Source: Actinomadura barringtoniae
Lineage (GTDB): Bacteria > Actinomycetota > Actinomycetes > Streptosporangiales > Streptosporangiaceae
DNA: 64,000 bases
Reading direction: 5' to 3'
Assembly: GCF_017573505.1 (NCBI RefSeq)
Contig: NZ_JAGEOJ010000022.1
Coordinates: forward strand, 124,001-188,000
Below, piece after piece: positions 33,463-41,274 of the stretch (positions are counted from its first letter, which is position 1; each line of letters opens with the position of its first letter). A model generated the notes under the pieces. It worked only from the letters and a program-made list of their open reading frames with translations. It did not search any database and had not been told where the DNA came from. Position numbers and translations under genes: made by a program.

Positions 33463-34749
33463 ATGAACCTGCCGATCTCGGTACGTTCACCCGACCCCAC
33501 GGCGCGGCCCGCTCACCCCGTCACGCCGCGCCGTGGCCTCGCCCTCGCCGGGCCCGCGTTCATCGCCGCCGTCGCCTACATCGACCCCGGCAACGTCGCC
33601 ACCAACGTGTCGGCGGGCGCCAAGTACGGCTACCTGCTGCTGTGGGTGGTCATCACGGCCAACGTGATGGCGATGCTGGTGCAGTACCTGTCCGCCAAGC
33701 TCGGCATCGCGACCGGCCGCAACCTGCCGGAACTGTGCCGGGAGCGCTGCTCCCGGCCGGTCCGGATCGGGCTGTGGCTGGAGGCCGAGCTGATCGTCAT
33801 CATGACCGACCTCGCCGAGATCATCGGCGGGGCGGTCGCGCTGCAGCTGCTGTTCGGCCTGCCGCTGCCGGTCGGCGGCGTCATCACCGGGGCCGGTCTG
33901 CTGCTCATCCTGGCGCTGCGCGTCCGTGACCGGGCGGTGTTCCCGGCCGTGGTGATGGGGCTGCTCGCGGTCGTCGCGCTCGCGTTCGCCTACCAGGCGT
34001 TCCGGCTGCCGGTGGCGGGCGACGGCGTGGCGGGCGGGCTGGTGCCCGGCTTCGGCGGGAGCGAGAGCGTCCTGCTCGCGGCCGGGATCGTCGGCGCCAC
34101 CGTGATGCCGCACGCGATCTACCTGCACTCCGCGCTCACCCAGGACCTGCCCGGCGAGGGGACCTCGTCCGCCCGTCCCGGCGCCGGCGCGGCGCGGCGT
34201 CGCGCGCTGCGGGCGACGCGGTGGGACGTGATCGTGGCGATGTCGCTGGCCGGGTTCATCAACATCACGATCCTGGTCGCGGGCACGGCGCTCGCCGCCT
34301 CGGACGGCGAGTCGCTGGAGGTCGCGCACGAGGCGTTCGGCGTGCTGTCCGGACCCGCCATCGGGATCGCCTTCGCCGTCGGGCTACTGGCCTCCGGCCT
34401 GGCCTCGGCCTGCGTCGGCGTCTACACCGGGCAGATCGTGATGCAGGGCTTCGTCAAGCGCCGCATCCCGCTGTGGGTGCGCCGGGTGGTGTCGATGGCG
34501 GTGCCGCTGGTGCTGCTGTCGGCCGGGCTCGACCCGATGCTGGCGCTGGTGCTGAGCCAGGTCGTGCTGTCGTTCGGCATCCCGTTCGCGCTGGTGCCGC
34601 TGCTGCTGCTCACCCGCGACCGCGGCGTCATGGGCGACATGGTGAACCGGCGGCTCACGACCGCGCTGGCCACCGTCGTCGCCACCCTGATCATCGCGCT
34701 CAACCTCTTCATGCTCGTCACGCTGTTCAGGGAGGTCGCCGCGCCATGA
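33463..34749 (+). CDS. mntH: Nramp-family divalent metal transporter
   Basis: A 428-residue membrane protein beginning five bases after the chaperonin stop, so it probably shares the monooxygenase transcript. About eleven hydrophobic segments are visible. The metal-site motif IDPGNVATN in segment 1 and VGATVMPHAIYLHS in segment 6 are the Nramp signatures. It imports Mn(II) or Fe(II) with protons. An insertion of Ala/Arg-rich residues (GEGTSSARPGAGAARRR) sits in the cytosolic loop after segment 6. Iron import linked to a diiron enzyme operon makes biological sense, but co-transcription is an inference from spacing. Confidence 0.88.
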   Translation: MNLPISVRSPDPTARPAHPVTPRRGLALAGPAFIAAVAYIDPGNVATNVSAGAKYGYLLLWVVITANVMAMLVQYLSAKLGIATGRNLPELCRERCSRPVRIGLWLEAELIVIMTDLAEIIGGAVALQLLFGLPLPVGGVITGAGLLLILALRVRDRAVFPAVVMGLLAVVALAFAYQAFRLPVAGDGVAGGLVPGFGGSESVLLAAGIVGATVMPHAIYLHSALTQDLPGEGTSSARPGAGAARRRALRATRWDVIVAMSLAGFINITILVAGTALAASDGESLEVAHEAFGVLSGPAIGIAFAVGLLASGLASACVGVYTGQIVMQGFVKRRIPLWVRRVVSMAVPLVLLSAGLDPMLALVLSQVVLSFGIPFALVPLLLLTRDRGVMGDMVNRRLTTALATVVATLIIALNLFMLVTLFREVAAP

Positions 34750-34955
34750 CCGAACGTGCCGCGCACTCGCTCGTCCTGCTCGGGATCGCCGGGCTGCTGC
34801 TGGCGGCCGGGCACATGCTCGCCATGCGGTGGGCCGACTGGGAGGCCCTGCCGCACCGCGTCCAGCGGCGCGCCCTCCGCCAGGAGCGCTACCGTCCCCA
34901 CACGGCGGCGCTCGCGGCGGTCTTCATGGCCCTCGGCCTGGTCCTGTGGCCTTAG
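34746..34955 (+). CDS. Small two-helix membrane protein
   Basis: A 69-residue protein overlapping the Nramp stop by ATGA, with good third-position GC. It has a hydrophobic segment at about 8-26 (SLVLLGIAGLLLAAGHMLAM) and another at the C-terminus (HTAALAAVFMALGLVLWP), linked by a basic loop. I do not recognise a family. Tight coupling suggests an accessory of the transporter. Its final bases GGCCTTAG are re-used in the repeat array that follows. Confidence 0.6.
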   Translation: MTERAAHSLVLLGIAGLLLAAGHMLAMRWADWEALPHRVQRRALRQERYRPHTAALAAVFMALGLVLWP

Positions 34956-34980
34956 TGGCTGGTGCTCCGGCCATGGCCGG

Positions 34981-35050
34981 GGCCTTAGCCAGCGGGCCTT
35001 AGCCAGCGGGCCTTAGCCAGCGGGCCTTGGCCAGCGGGCCTTAGCCAGCC
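34981..35050 (+). repeat. Five 14-bp tandem repeats between convergent genes
   Basis: The unit GGCCTTAGCCAGCG occurs at 34981, 34995, 35009, 35023 (TTAG changed to TTGG) and 35037 (last base C). Each intact unit carries TAG on the plus strand and TAA on the minus strand. GGCCTTAG is also the end of the preceding gene, and AGCGGAGCCTCAGCC at the end of the convergent lipoprotein gene is a degenerate copy holding that gene's stop. The 14-base period puts the stops in different frames. Confidence 0.85.
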
Positions 35051-35059
35051 AGCGGAGCC

Positions 35060-35536
35060 TCAGCCGGGGATCTTGTCGCCGGAGGCGCCGAGCAGGTACC
35101 ACTGCGCGCCGAAGTCGGTGAGGTCCTGCCCGACCGCGTCGCCGGGCGAGACGTCCTTGACGAAGCGGTAGAGCGGGCGGCCCGCGTAGGTGACCTGACG
35201 CGTGCCGTCGCCCCGGTCGAAGCTGTCGAGCAGGTCCGACCGTACGCCCTTGCCAGGCTGCGGCTCGCCGTCGGTGGTGGCGGGCGGCCACATCGAGGTG
35301 CAGTCGGCGTCGCACACGGACTTGTTGTTGGAGTCCCTGTCGAAGGCGTACAGCGCCTGGCCGCGCGCGTCGACGAGCGCGACGCCGCGTTCGGTGGAAC
35401 CGAGACCGACCGTCGCCGGGCCCGAGGTGTAGGCGGGAAGCGTGTGCCCGGGCGTGTCCATGTTGAGGTGGTCGGGATCGCCTCCGCAGCCGGCGACCAC
35501 CAGTCCGATCACTACCACCAGCGCTGCCTTTTTCAT
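35060..35536 (-). CDS. Lipoprotein with secreted-repeat (PF03640-type) motifs
   Basis: A 158-residue lipoprotein with the lipobox VVAGCGG at residues 14-20. Two copies of a short beta motif typical of the 'secreted repeat' lipoprotein family are visible: VALVDARGQALYAFDRDSNNKSVCDADCTSMWPP, with its cysteine pair, and VTYAGRPLYRFVKD. The family is widespread in actinomycetes; the function is unclear. I see a likely start at MKKAALVVV, preceded by a G-rich stretch. Confidence 0.82.
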   Translation of the reverse strand: MKKAALVVVIGLVVAGCGGDPDHLNMDTPGHTLPAYTSGPATVGLGSTERGVALVDARGQALYAFDRDSNNKSVCDADCTSMWPPATTDGEPQPGKGVRSDLLDSFDRGDGTRQVTYAGRPLYRFVKDVSPGDAVGQDLTDFGAQWYLLGASGDKIPG

Positions 35537-35646
35537 GTGGCCCCTCGGGGGTGGGGAAGTGGCGGTGCGGGGAGGAACTCGCAGTTTGGACGCATACCCA
35601 CCGGCATCAGTTCACATGCCGCGCCGGGCGGGGGAATGATGGCGAC

Positions 35647-36351
35647 ATGGGCCAAACCACGCTCCGCGATCTCAACCCGTTCGACATCCTCGACACCGAG
35701 TTCGCACGGCTCGACACCTACTTCGCCGGCCTCGGCGACGCCGCCTGGAACCGCCCGTCGCGCTGCGAGGGCTGGACCGTACGCGACGTGCTCGCCCACC
35801 TGGCCGGCGAGGAGCTCTATAACCGCGCCTGCCTCGACGACGACCTCGACAGGCTCTTCGCGCTCCTGGACCGGGAGGGCATCAAGGACCTCGGCACGTT
35901 CAACGACTGGTGCGTCGACGCGCGCCGCAAGCGCACCGTCGGCTACGTGCTGGACGAGTGGCGCGAGGGCAACGCCGACACCCGGCGGCGCATGCGGGCG
36001 CGGGGCGCGGACGCGATGCTCACCACGATGGCCGGGCCCTACCCGGTCGGGCTGCAGGCGTTCCACTACGCCTCGGAGTACGCCACGCACGGCGACGACG
36101 TGGGCGTTCCGATCGGGCCCGACGAGGAGGAGGCGCGGGCGGACTGGCGAGCGCGCGTCGCCGTCTTCGTCCTCGACGAGCAGGGGTCGGCGCTGGTCGC
36201 CAGCCCGATCTCCGGCGGCTACCGGATCGAGGCCGACGGGATGACCGCCGAGCTGTCCACGGCGGACTTCATCGCGGCCAGCACGCGCCGCCTTCCCGCC
36301 GACCACCCGCTCGGAGACGGGCTGCGCCGCGCCCTGGTCTGCCTGGCCTGA
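35647..36351 (+). CDS. MDMPI/DinB-like fold protein
   Basis: A 234-residue protein starting at the ATG at 35647 after GGGGGAATG; longer reading frames extend upstream without support. The N-terminal four-helix region (LDTEFARLDTYFAGLGDAAWNRPSRCEGWTVRDVLAHLAGEELY) matches the mycothiol-dependent maleylpyruvate isomerase/TIGR03083 family, including the conserved histidine in AHLAGEE. A second histidine pair occurs in FHYASEYATHGDD. Many members use mycothiol and a bound metal. The substrate is unknown. Confidence 0.78.
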   Translation: MGQTTLRDLNPFDILDTEFARLDTYFAGLGDAAWNRPSRCEGWTVRDVLAHLAGEELYNRACLDDDLDRLFALLDREGIKDLGTFNDWCVDARRKRTVGYVLDEWREGNADTRRRMRARGADAMLTTMAGPYPVGLQAFHYASEYATHGDDVGVPIGPDEEEARADWRARVAVFVLDEQGSALVASPISGGYRIEADGMTAELSTADFIAASTRRLPADHPLGDGLRRALVCLA

Positions 36352-36417
36352 CCCCTGGCCTGTCCGGCGGGACCGACTTATGGTCGAAAGGTCATCGGAC
36401 TCGGCCTGGGGTAGGAA

Positions 36418-36849
36418 ATGTCAGCGGACTGGTGGTCCATCGAGGTCTTCGGGAACGACGCGCAGTCGGGTGCCGCCTGGCGCGCCGCCTGGGAGGAGAA
36501 CCTCATCGAGTCGGCCCTCACCAACGGCGCCGACGAGTGGGAATGGCACGAGCACACCTGGGGCGTGGTGCTGGAGCTCCACTTCCCCGACGAGCTGCGA
36601 TGGAACGAGTGGCGCGAGCTGCCCGGCACCCGCGCCGCACTCGACTCGGTCCCCGACCCGGTCGACGGGCTGCTGATCTACCGCGGGCGGGGCGGCTCGT
36701 CCGGCAGCCCCGTTCCGCGGCGCCCGCTTCCCGCGCCGGGCGCCGCCGCGATGGAGCTCGAGCCGCCGCCCGAGGAGACCCGCATCGGGCTCGAACGGAT
36801 CCTCCCCGAAGACCCGCTCGCCGACGCCGCCGCCGCCGTAGCGGGCTGA
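36418..36849 (+). CDS. Hypothetical actinobacterial protein
   Basis: A 143-residue protein with clean codon usage, preceded by GGGTAGGAA. The first 85 residues form a compact Trp-rich domain (SADWWSIEVFGNDAQSGAAW, EWEWHEHTWGVVLELHF), and the remainder is Pro/Arg/Glu-rich and probably disordered. I do not recognise the family. The last three codons and stop (GTAGCGGGCTGA) are reproduced in every unit of the tandem array that follows. Confidence 0.6.
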   Translation: MSADWWSIEVFGNDAQSGAAWRAAWEENLIESALTNGADEWEWHEHTWGVVLELHFPDELRWNEWRELPGTRAALDSVPDPVDGLLIYRGRGGSSGSPVPRRPLPAPGAAAMELEPPPEETRIGLERILPEDPLADAAAAVAG

Positions 36850-36997
36850 GCCGCGGCGTAGCCGGCTGAGGCGGGGCGTAGCCGGCTGAGGCGGGGCGTA
36901 GCCGGCTGAGGCGGGGCGTAGCCGGCTGAGGCGGGGCGTAGCCGGCTGAGGCGGGGCGTAGCCGGCTGAGGCGGGGCGTAGCGGGCTGAGCCGAGGC
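36841..36997 (+). repeat. 20-bp tandem repeats starting at a stop codon
   Basis: Six perfect copies of GCCGGCTGAGGCGGGGCGTA run from 36861 to 36980, flanked by degenerate copies at 36841 and 36981. The first degenerate copy is the end of the upstream gene itself, including its TGA. Each unit holds TGA, and each junction holds TAG; the 20-base period shifts the frame each time. The array lies between two genes on the same strand and is likely to be polymorphic. Confidence 0.9.
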
Positions 36998-37041
36998 CGG
37001 CAGGCGTGGCAGGCTGAGGCGGCGCGTGGCAGGCTGAACGG

Positions 37042-37440
37042 GTGCTCGGACATGTGGGGCTGAACGTCCCCGACCTCGCGGCGGCCAAGAAGTACTACGA
37101 CGCCCTCATGCCCCTGCTGGGATTCGAGGAGTTCCTGGCCGCCGACGACCAGTTCGCGTTCCGGCCCTCGGGCGGGCGCCCGGGGACCTTCCTGTTCTTC
37201 TACCCGGCGGCCGAGGACGCGGGTTACTCGCGTGAACGGGCCGGGCTGCAGCATCTGGCGTTCATGGTGAAGACACGTTCGGCCGTGCACGAGGTCCATC
37301 GGCTCGCGCTCGGGCTGGGCGGCGAGATCGTGCACGCTCCGCAGGAGTTCCCGCAGTACCCGCCGCCCTACTTCGCCACGTTCTGGCTCGACCCGTTCGG
37401 CTTCATGCTGGAGGCCGTCTGCCACTACGACCGCGGCTGA
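37042..37440 (+). CDS. Glyoxalase/VOC-fold protein
   Basis: A 132-residue single-domain vicinal-oxygen-chelate protein starting at a GTG (LGHVGLNVPDLAAAKKYY). Metal-binding positions correspond to His in GHVGL, His in LQHLAFMV and Glu in FMLEAVCHY. Such proteins isomerise or cleave small substrates or confer resistance to electrophiles; the substrate is not evident. Its stop codon opens a 17-bp repeat shared with the convergent reductase gene. Confidence 0.8.
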   Translation: MLGHVGLNVPDLAAAKKYYDALMPLLGFEEFLAADDQFAFRPSGGRPGTFLFFYPAAEDAGYSRERAGLQHLAFMVKTRSAVHEVHRLALGLGGEIVHAPQEFPQYPPPYFATFWLDPFGFMLEAVCHYDRG

Positions 37441-37488
37441 CCGTTCCGCCTGCCTGACCGTTCCGCCTGCCTGGCCGTTCCGCCTAGC
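37438..37488 (+). repeat. Three 17-bp repeats bridging two convergent stop codons
   Basis: TGACCGTTCCGCCTGCC occurs at 37438 and 37455, and as TGGCCGTTCCGCCTAGC at 37472. The first TGA is the stop of the VOC gene, and the CTA in the third copy (37484-37486) is the stop of the opposing reductase gene, so the array spans the whole gap. Confidence 0.85.
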
Positions 37489-38350
37489 GCTGCCTCAGCT
37501 CGGCCAGGTCCCGCTCGGTCAACCGCAGTCCCGCCGCGCCCATGTTCTCCTCCAGGTGGGCGGGCGAGCCGGTGCCGGGGATCGCCAGCATGACAGGGGA
37601 GAGCTCCAGCAGTCCGGCGAGCAGCACCTGCGCGACGGTCGCGCCGTGCCGCTCGGCGATCGCGTTGACGCGCTCGTCGTCGGGCAGCCCGAACCCGCCG
37701 AGCGGGAAGTACGGGGCGTAGCCGATGCCCTCGCGCTCGCAGATCTCCAGCATCTCCGCGTCCTGCGGCTTGGTGATGTCGAACCAGTTCTGCACGGCGG
37801 CGACGGGCGCGATGTCCATCGCCTCCTTCAGATGCTCGACCTTGATGTTGCTCACGCCCAGGTGGCGGATCAGCCCCTCGTCCCGCAGCCGCGCCAGCAC
37901 CGCGAACCGGTCGCCGATCGGCTCCTGCGCCGGCTCCATCCCGCCGACCCGCAGGTAGACCAGGTCGAGCCGGTCCAGGCCGAGCTCGGTCAGGTTGCGC
38001 TCGACCTCGGCGCGCAGCTCGCCCGGCTCCATCTCGCCGATCGGCATCGGGTCCTCGGGTCGCCGCTTCGGCCCGACCTTGGTGGCGATCACCAGGTCGT
38101 CGGCGTACGGCTTGAGGCCCTCGCGGATCAGGTCGTTGGCGTGCAGGTCGCCGTGGAAGTAGAAGGCGGCGGTGTCGATGTGGTTCACGCCGAGCCCGGC
38201 GGCCCGCCGCAGCACCTCCAGCGAGATGTCCCGGTCGTTCGGCGGCCCCCCGCGCCGGCTGGCGGGCAGCCGCATCGCCCCGAAGCCCAGCCGCTTGATC
38301 GGCAGGTCCCCACCCAGCGTCCAGTCACTGGAGTTCGTTTCGTTCGTCAT
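37484..38350 (-). CDS. Aldo/keto reductase
   Basis: A 288-residue NADPH-dependent oxidoreductase with the start at ATG 38350 (MTNETNSSDWTLGG); the longer frame upstream is not supported. The TIM-barrel landmarks are LGFGAMRLP, the catalytic Asp and Tyr in VNHIDTAAFYF, Lys in LVIATKVGP, and the substrate-loop VQNWFDI followed by the cofactor region VMLAIPGTGSPAHLEEN. It is divergent from a helix-turn-helix regulator that may control it. Confidence 0.86.
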   Translation of the reverse strand: MTNETNSSDWTLGGDLPIKRLGFGAMRLPASRRGGPPNDRDISLEVLRRAAGLGVNHIDTAAFYFHGDLHANDLIREGLKPYADDLVIATKVGPKRRPEDPMPIGEMEPGELRAEVERNLTELGLDRLDLVYLRVGGMEPAQEPIGDRFAVLARLRDEGLIRHLGVSNIKVEHLKEAMDIAPVAAVQNWFDITKPQDAEMLEICEREGIGYAPYFPLGGFGLPDDERVNAIAERHGATVAQVLLAGLLELSPVMLAIPGTGSPAHLEENMGAAGLRLTERDLAELRQR

Positions 38351-38446
38351 GCTCACAAGCCTCCGGCCGCGTCCCGATGATCTCGAATGGCTGGCAACAA
38401 GCTGCCACGTTGACCTTCGCTCGTCCGGCCGCGCAGACTGGTCGTG

Positions 38447-39115
38447 ATGAGCCTTGACCTGGACACCAACGTCACGTTGCGCGGCGAGCAGGAGCTTGTG
38501 CGCCGCGCCGGGCACCTGTTCGCCGCGGCCGCCGAGCAGTTCGTCTGCGCGGCGGCCGACCGGAAGACCTGGGCCCTGGAGGGCGCCCGGACCCAGATCG
38601 CCGCCGCCCGCCGCCACGCCTCACCCGATCTGGAGGTCTGCAAGCTCTACAACCCGCAGGCGCTCGCCGACGAGGAGTCCGAACGCGAGCTGATCACGCT
38701 GGCCAAGATCGGCGCCCAGATCCGGATCTGCCTCGCTCCTCTCCCCCAGGAGACGATCATCATCGACCGCCGGATCGCCGTCCTGGCGGGCCCGCCGGTC
38801 GCGGGCGTCCGCGAGTACACCGTGGTCCGCTCACCCGGGGTGATCAAGAGCGTGGAGAGCCTCTTCTGGTCCACCTGGGACTCGGCCACCCCGTTCGCCG
38901 ACTACCGCCGCACCCGCCCGCCCTCGCTCTCGCCCGAAAGCCGCGAGATCCTCACCCTCCTCGCCGAGGGCCTGAAGGACGAGGCCGCCGCCCGCAAACT
39001 CGGCATGTCCCTGCGCACCTACCGCCGCCGCGTAGCCGAGATCCTCACCCTCCTGGACGCCGGATCCCGCTTCCAAGCAGGCCTGAGAGCCCACGAGCTG
39101 GGCCTCATCAAATAG
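38447..39115 (+). CDS. HTH regulator with LuxR-type C-terminus
   Basis: A 222-residue protein; ATG 38447 is preferred over GTG 38444. Residues about 60-155 (IGAQIRICLAPLPQETIIIDRRIAVLAG, SLFWSTWDSATPF) resemble the TrmB/PLD-like sensor domain of actinobacterial regulators. The C-terminus has a LuxR-like helix-turn-helix (SPESREILTLLAEGLKDEAAARKLGMSLRTYRRRVAEIL). It is divergent from the aldo/keto reductase across 96 bases. Confidence 0.8.
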   Translation: MSLDLDTNVTLRGEQELVRRAGHLFAAAAEQFVCAAADRKTWALEGARTQIAAARRHASPDLEVCKLYNPQALADEESERELITLAKIGAQIRICLAPLPQETIIIDRRIAVLAGPPVAGVREYTVVRSPGVIKSVESLFWSTWDSATPFADYRRTRPPSLSPESREILTLLAEGLKDEAAARKLGMSLRTYRRRVAEILTLLDAGSRFQAGLRAHELGLIK

Positions 39116-39116
39116 T

Positions 39117-39509
39117 TCAGCCACCCGCCAAGGGCACCAGCCGAATAAAGACCAGCTCCGGATCCCCGTTCAGATCAACGAGCTCGTCCAGCTCCTCCAC
39201 CTGCACGTCCCCGACCAGCATGACGAACCCGTTCGCCACGAACGCCCGCTCCGCGACCGCCGCCTGGCTCTCCCAGTCGATCTTCCGGGCCTCCTTCAGC
39301 AGATAGCCGTCCCGATCGGCCTCCGCCCCGTCCGGCTGAACGAGCCCGTGGAACCTCCGCGCGGGCTTGGCGTTGTGCAGCGCGACCTCCTCCCGTACGC
39401 GAATCCGGATCAGCTCCCGCACCGTCAGCTCGCCGGGCAGACCCGGCACGGTGAACGACTCGGTGGCACGCCCGCCCGGAGACTCGTCGCGGAAGGTCAC
39501 ACTGGTCAT
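39117..39509 (-). CDS. Hypothetical cytosolic protein
   Basis: A 130-residue protein. The ATG at 39509 has a well-placed GAGAGG, so the longer upstream frame was not used. The sequence TVRELIRIRVREEVALHN and the Asp/Glu-rich end (QVEELDELVDLNGDPELVFIRLVPL) show a small alpha/beta protein with no motif I recognise. It is coupled by ATGA overlap to a short upstream open frame on the same strand. Confidence 0.6.
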   Translation of the reverse strand: MTSVTFRDESPGGRATESFTVPGLPGELTVRELIRIRVREEVALHNAKPARRFHGLVQPDGAEADRDGYLLKEARKIDWESQAAVAERAFVANGFVMLVGDVQVEELDELVDLNGDPELVFIRLVPLAGG

Positions 39510-39631
39510 CGGCCACCTCTCTTGATCTGCGACAAGATCGACGCATCCGTGATGGCGGTGTCGTCGGCGAGCGGGAAGGCCTTGCTGAGGATGAGCGAAA
39601 GCCGCCGCCAGTGCGTCCCGCTCGGCGACAT
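39506..39631 (-). CDS. Short coupled ORF (41 residues), possibly the remnant of a longer gene
   Basis: MSPSGTHWRRLSLILSKAFP at the N-terminus, then a segment ending SQIKRGGR, with the stop overlapping the next ATG (ATGA). Third positions are about 85% G/C, which supports coding. A different frame just upstream (ATG at 39680, MKDRDLAAQAQEYLRGHVAE) also looks coding and fades where this frame begins. The two together may therefore be one small gene of about 60 residues broken by a frameshift. No family recognised. Confidence 0.4.
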   Translation of the reverse strand: MSPSGTHWRRLSLILSKAFPLADDTAITDASILSQIKRGGR

Positions 39632-39724
39632 GCCCGCGCAGGTACTCCTGCGCCTGCGCGGCTAGATCTCGATCTTTCATGGGGCGGATGCTGACAGGGG
39701 TCACTGACATTCCGGGTGATTTGA

Positions 39725-39777
39725 ACAAAGCTCATCTTTGTGGGGCCTATCGGGATGACCTAGGGGTCACCTAGGCT
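39725..39777 (+). promoter_or_regulatory. Operator/promoter region of the Baeyer-Villiger gene
   Basis: Two features lie upstream of the start at 39814. The inverted repeat ACAAAG-N5-CTTTGT spans 39725-39741. Two CCTAGG hexamers (39759-39764 and 39770-39775) are spaced exactly 11 bases apart, one helical turn. The second overlaps TAGGCT (39772-39777), a TANNNT -10 element. A repressor bound here would block transcription. Confidence 0.45.
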
Positions 39778-39813
39778 CGGACGGGTCGGGACAGAACGGG
39801 ATTCGGGACGGCC

Positions 39814-41265
39814 ATGGCTCACAGTGTCGTGATCATCGGAGGCGGGTTCGGCGGCATCGGCATGGCGATCCGGCTCCGGCAGGCGGGCATCGAGGACTTC
39901 GTCATCCTGGAGAAGGCGGACGGGCTCGGGGGCACCTGGCGGGACAACACCTATCCGGGTGCGGCGTGCGACGTTCCCTCGCATCTGTACTCGTTCTCGT
40001 TCGAGCCGAAGACCGATTGGAGCCGGCGATTCCCCGCGCAGCCGGAGATCCTCGAGTATCTGTGGCACTGCGCCCGGAAGTACGGGGTGCTGTCGCATAT
40101 CCGGTTCGGGACCGAGGTGACCGAGGCGCGGTTCGAGGATGGGTTCTGGCGCGTTTCGACGGGTGAGGGCGAGCTCGTTTCGCGGGTGCTGATCTCGGCG
40201 TGCGGGCAGCTCAACCGGCCTACGCTGCCTTCGATCGAGGGGCGCGAGTCCTTTGACGGGCCGAGTTTTCACTCGGCGCGGTGGGATCACGGGGTGGAAC
40301 TCGCGGGCAAGCGGGTGGCCATCATCGGGACCGGGGCGAGCGCGATCCAGATCGTTCCGGAGATCGCGGAGAAGGTCGGGCACCTGAGTCTGTTTCAGCG
40401 GTCGGCGCCGTATGTCATCGAGAAGCCTGATCGGCCTTATCGAGGGTGGGAGAAGGCGCTGTTCGCGGCCGTTCCGAGTGTGCAGGGGATGAGCCGCGCC
40501 AAGATTTACGCGCTGTACGAGTCGCGGGCGTTGGGGTTCGTGAAGTATCCGCGGCTGATGGAGGTCATGCGGCGGAAGTTCATCAAGGGGCTGGGCGAGC
40601 AGGTGCCTGACGCGGGCCTGCGGAAGGCGCTGGTACCGGACTATCCGATGGGCTGCAAGCGGATTCTGATTTCGAACGACTACTATCCGGCGCTGAGCCG
40701 ATCGAACGTCGAGCTGGTGACGGACGGGATCGCGCGTATAACGCCTGGTGGGGTGACCACTGAGGACGGACGCGAGCATGAGGTCGACGTGCTCATTTAT
40801 GCGACCGGCTTTCTGTCGACCGAGTTCCTGTCGCCCATGAAGGTGGTCGGGCGGGGCGGGCGTGAGCTGAACGACGCGTGGAAGCACGGCGCCGAGGCGC
40901 ACCTGGGAATCACGGTGAACGGATTCCCGAATTTGTTCCTGCTGTACGGGCCGTACACCAATCTGGGGCACAACAGCATCATCTACATGCTGGAATCGCA
41001 GATCCGGTACGTCATGGGCTGCCTGGACGCGATGCGGCGGGCGGGGCTGGAGTCCATCGAGGTACGGGCCGACGTTCAGGACGCGTTCGGCAAGGAGATG
41101 CAGGAACGGCTGCATTCGACGGTCTGGGAGGCCGGCTGCGACAGCTGGTACATGACCAGTGAGGGCAAGGTCGTCAACAACTGGCCGGGGTTCACGTTCG
41201 CCTACCGGCGCGCGACGCGCCGTCCGGACCCCCGCGACTTCCAGGCGCGCAGGGCCACGATCTAG
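39814..41265 (+). CDS. Baeyer-Villiger-type flavin monooxygenase
   Basis: A 483-residue class B flavoprotein. FAD motif GGGFGG at residues 9-14; NADP motif IGTGASAIQ at about 171-179; Baeyer-Villiger fingerprint FDGPSFHSARWD at residues 147-158 (FxGxxxHxxxWD). It converts ketones to esters or lactones, or oxidises sulfides, with NADPH and oxygen. Third-position GC is visibly lower than in its neighbours (many TAT, ATT, TTT, CCT codons), suggesting a different origin or lower selection. The SDR gene follows nine bases later. Acetone is a possible substrate given the propane operon nearby, but this is only an inference. Confidence 0.85.
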   Translation: MAHSVVIIGGGFGGIGMAIRLRQAGIEDFVILEKADGLGGTWRDNTYPGAACDVPSHLYSFSFEPKTDWSRRFPAQPEILEYLWHCARKYGVLSHIRFGTEVTEARFEDGFWRVSTGEGELVSRVLISACGQLNRPTLPSIEGRESFDGPSFHSARWDHGVELAGKRVAIIGTGASAIQIVPEIAEKVGHLSLFQRSAPYVIEKPDRPYRGWEKALFAAVPSVQGMSRAKIYALYESRALGFVKYPRLMEVMRRKFIKGLGEQVPDAGLRKALVPDYPMGCKRILISNDYYPALSRSNVELVTDGIARITPGGVTTEDGREHEVDVLIYATGFLSTEFLSPMKVVGRGGRELNDAWKHGAEAHLGITVNGFPNLFLLYGPYTNLGHNSIIYMLESQIRYVMGCLDAMRRAGLESIEVRADVQDAFGKEMQERLHSTVWEAGCDSWYMTSEGKVVNNWPGFTFAYRRATRRPDPRDFQARRATI

Positions 41266-41268
41266 GCT
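41263..41268 (+). promoter_or_regulatory. Leaderless -10 element for the SDR gene
   Basis: TAGGCT matches TANNNT, and its first three bases are the stop codon of the flavin monooxygenase gene. Six bases separate it from the ATG at 41275, the spacing of actinobacterial leaderless promoters, so the SDR gene may have its own start site in addition to readthrough. Confidence 0.45.
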
Positions 41269-41274
41269 CATTTC

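Noticed and set aside
31787..33490. 567-codon open frame on the minus strand opposite GroEL
   Set aside because: It is an antisense shadow produced by high third-position GC of the GroEL gene; composition is low-complexity and no motif is present.
36342..36362. CCTGGCCTG echo after the MDMPI-like gene as another stop-codon repeat
   Set aside because: The period is 12 and the second copy reads TGT, not a stop, so it does not belong to the pattern.
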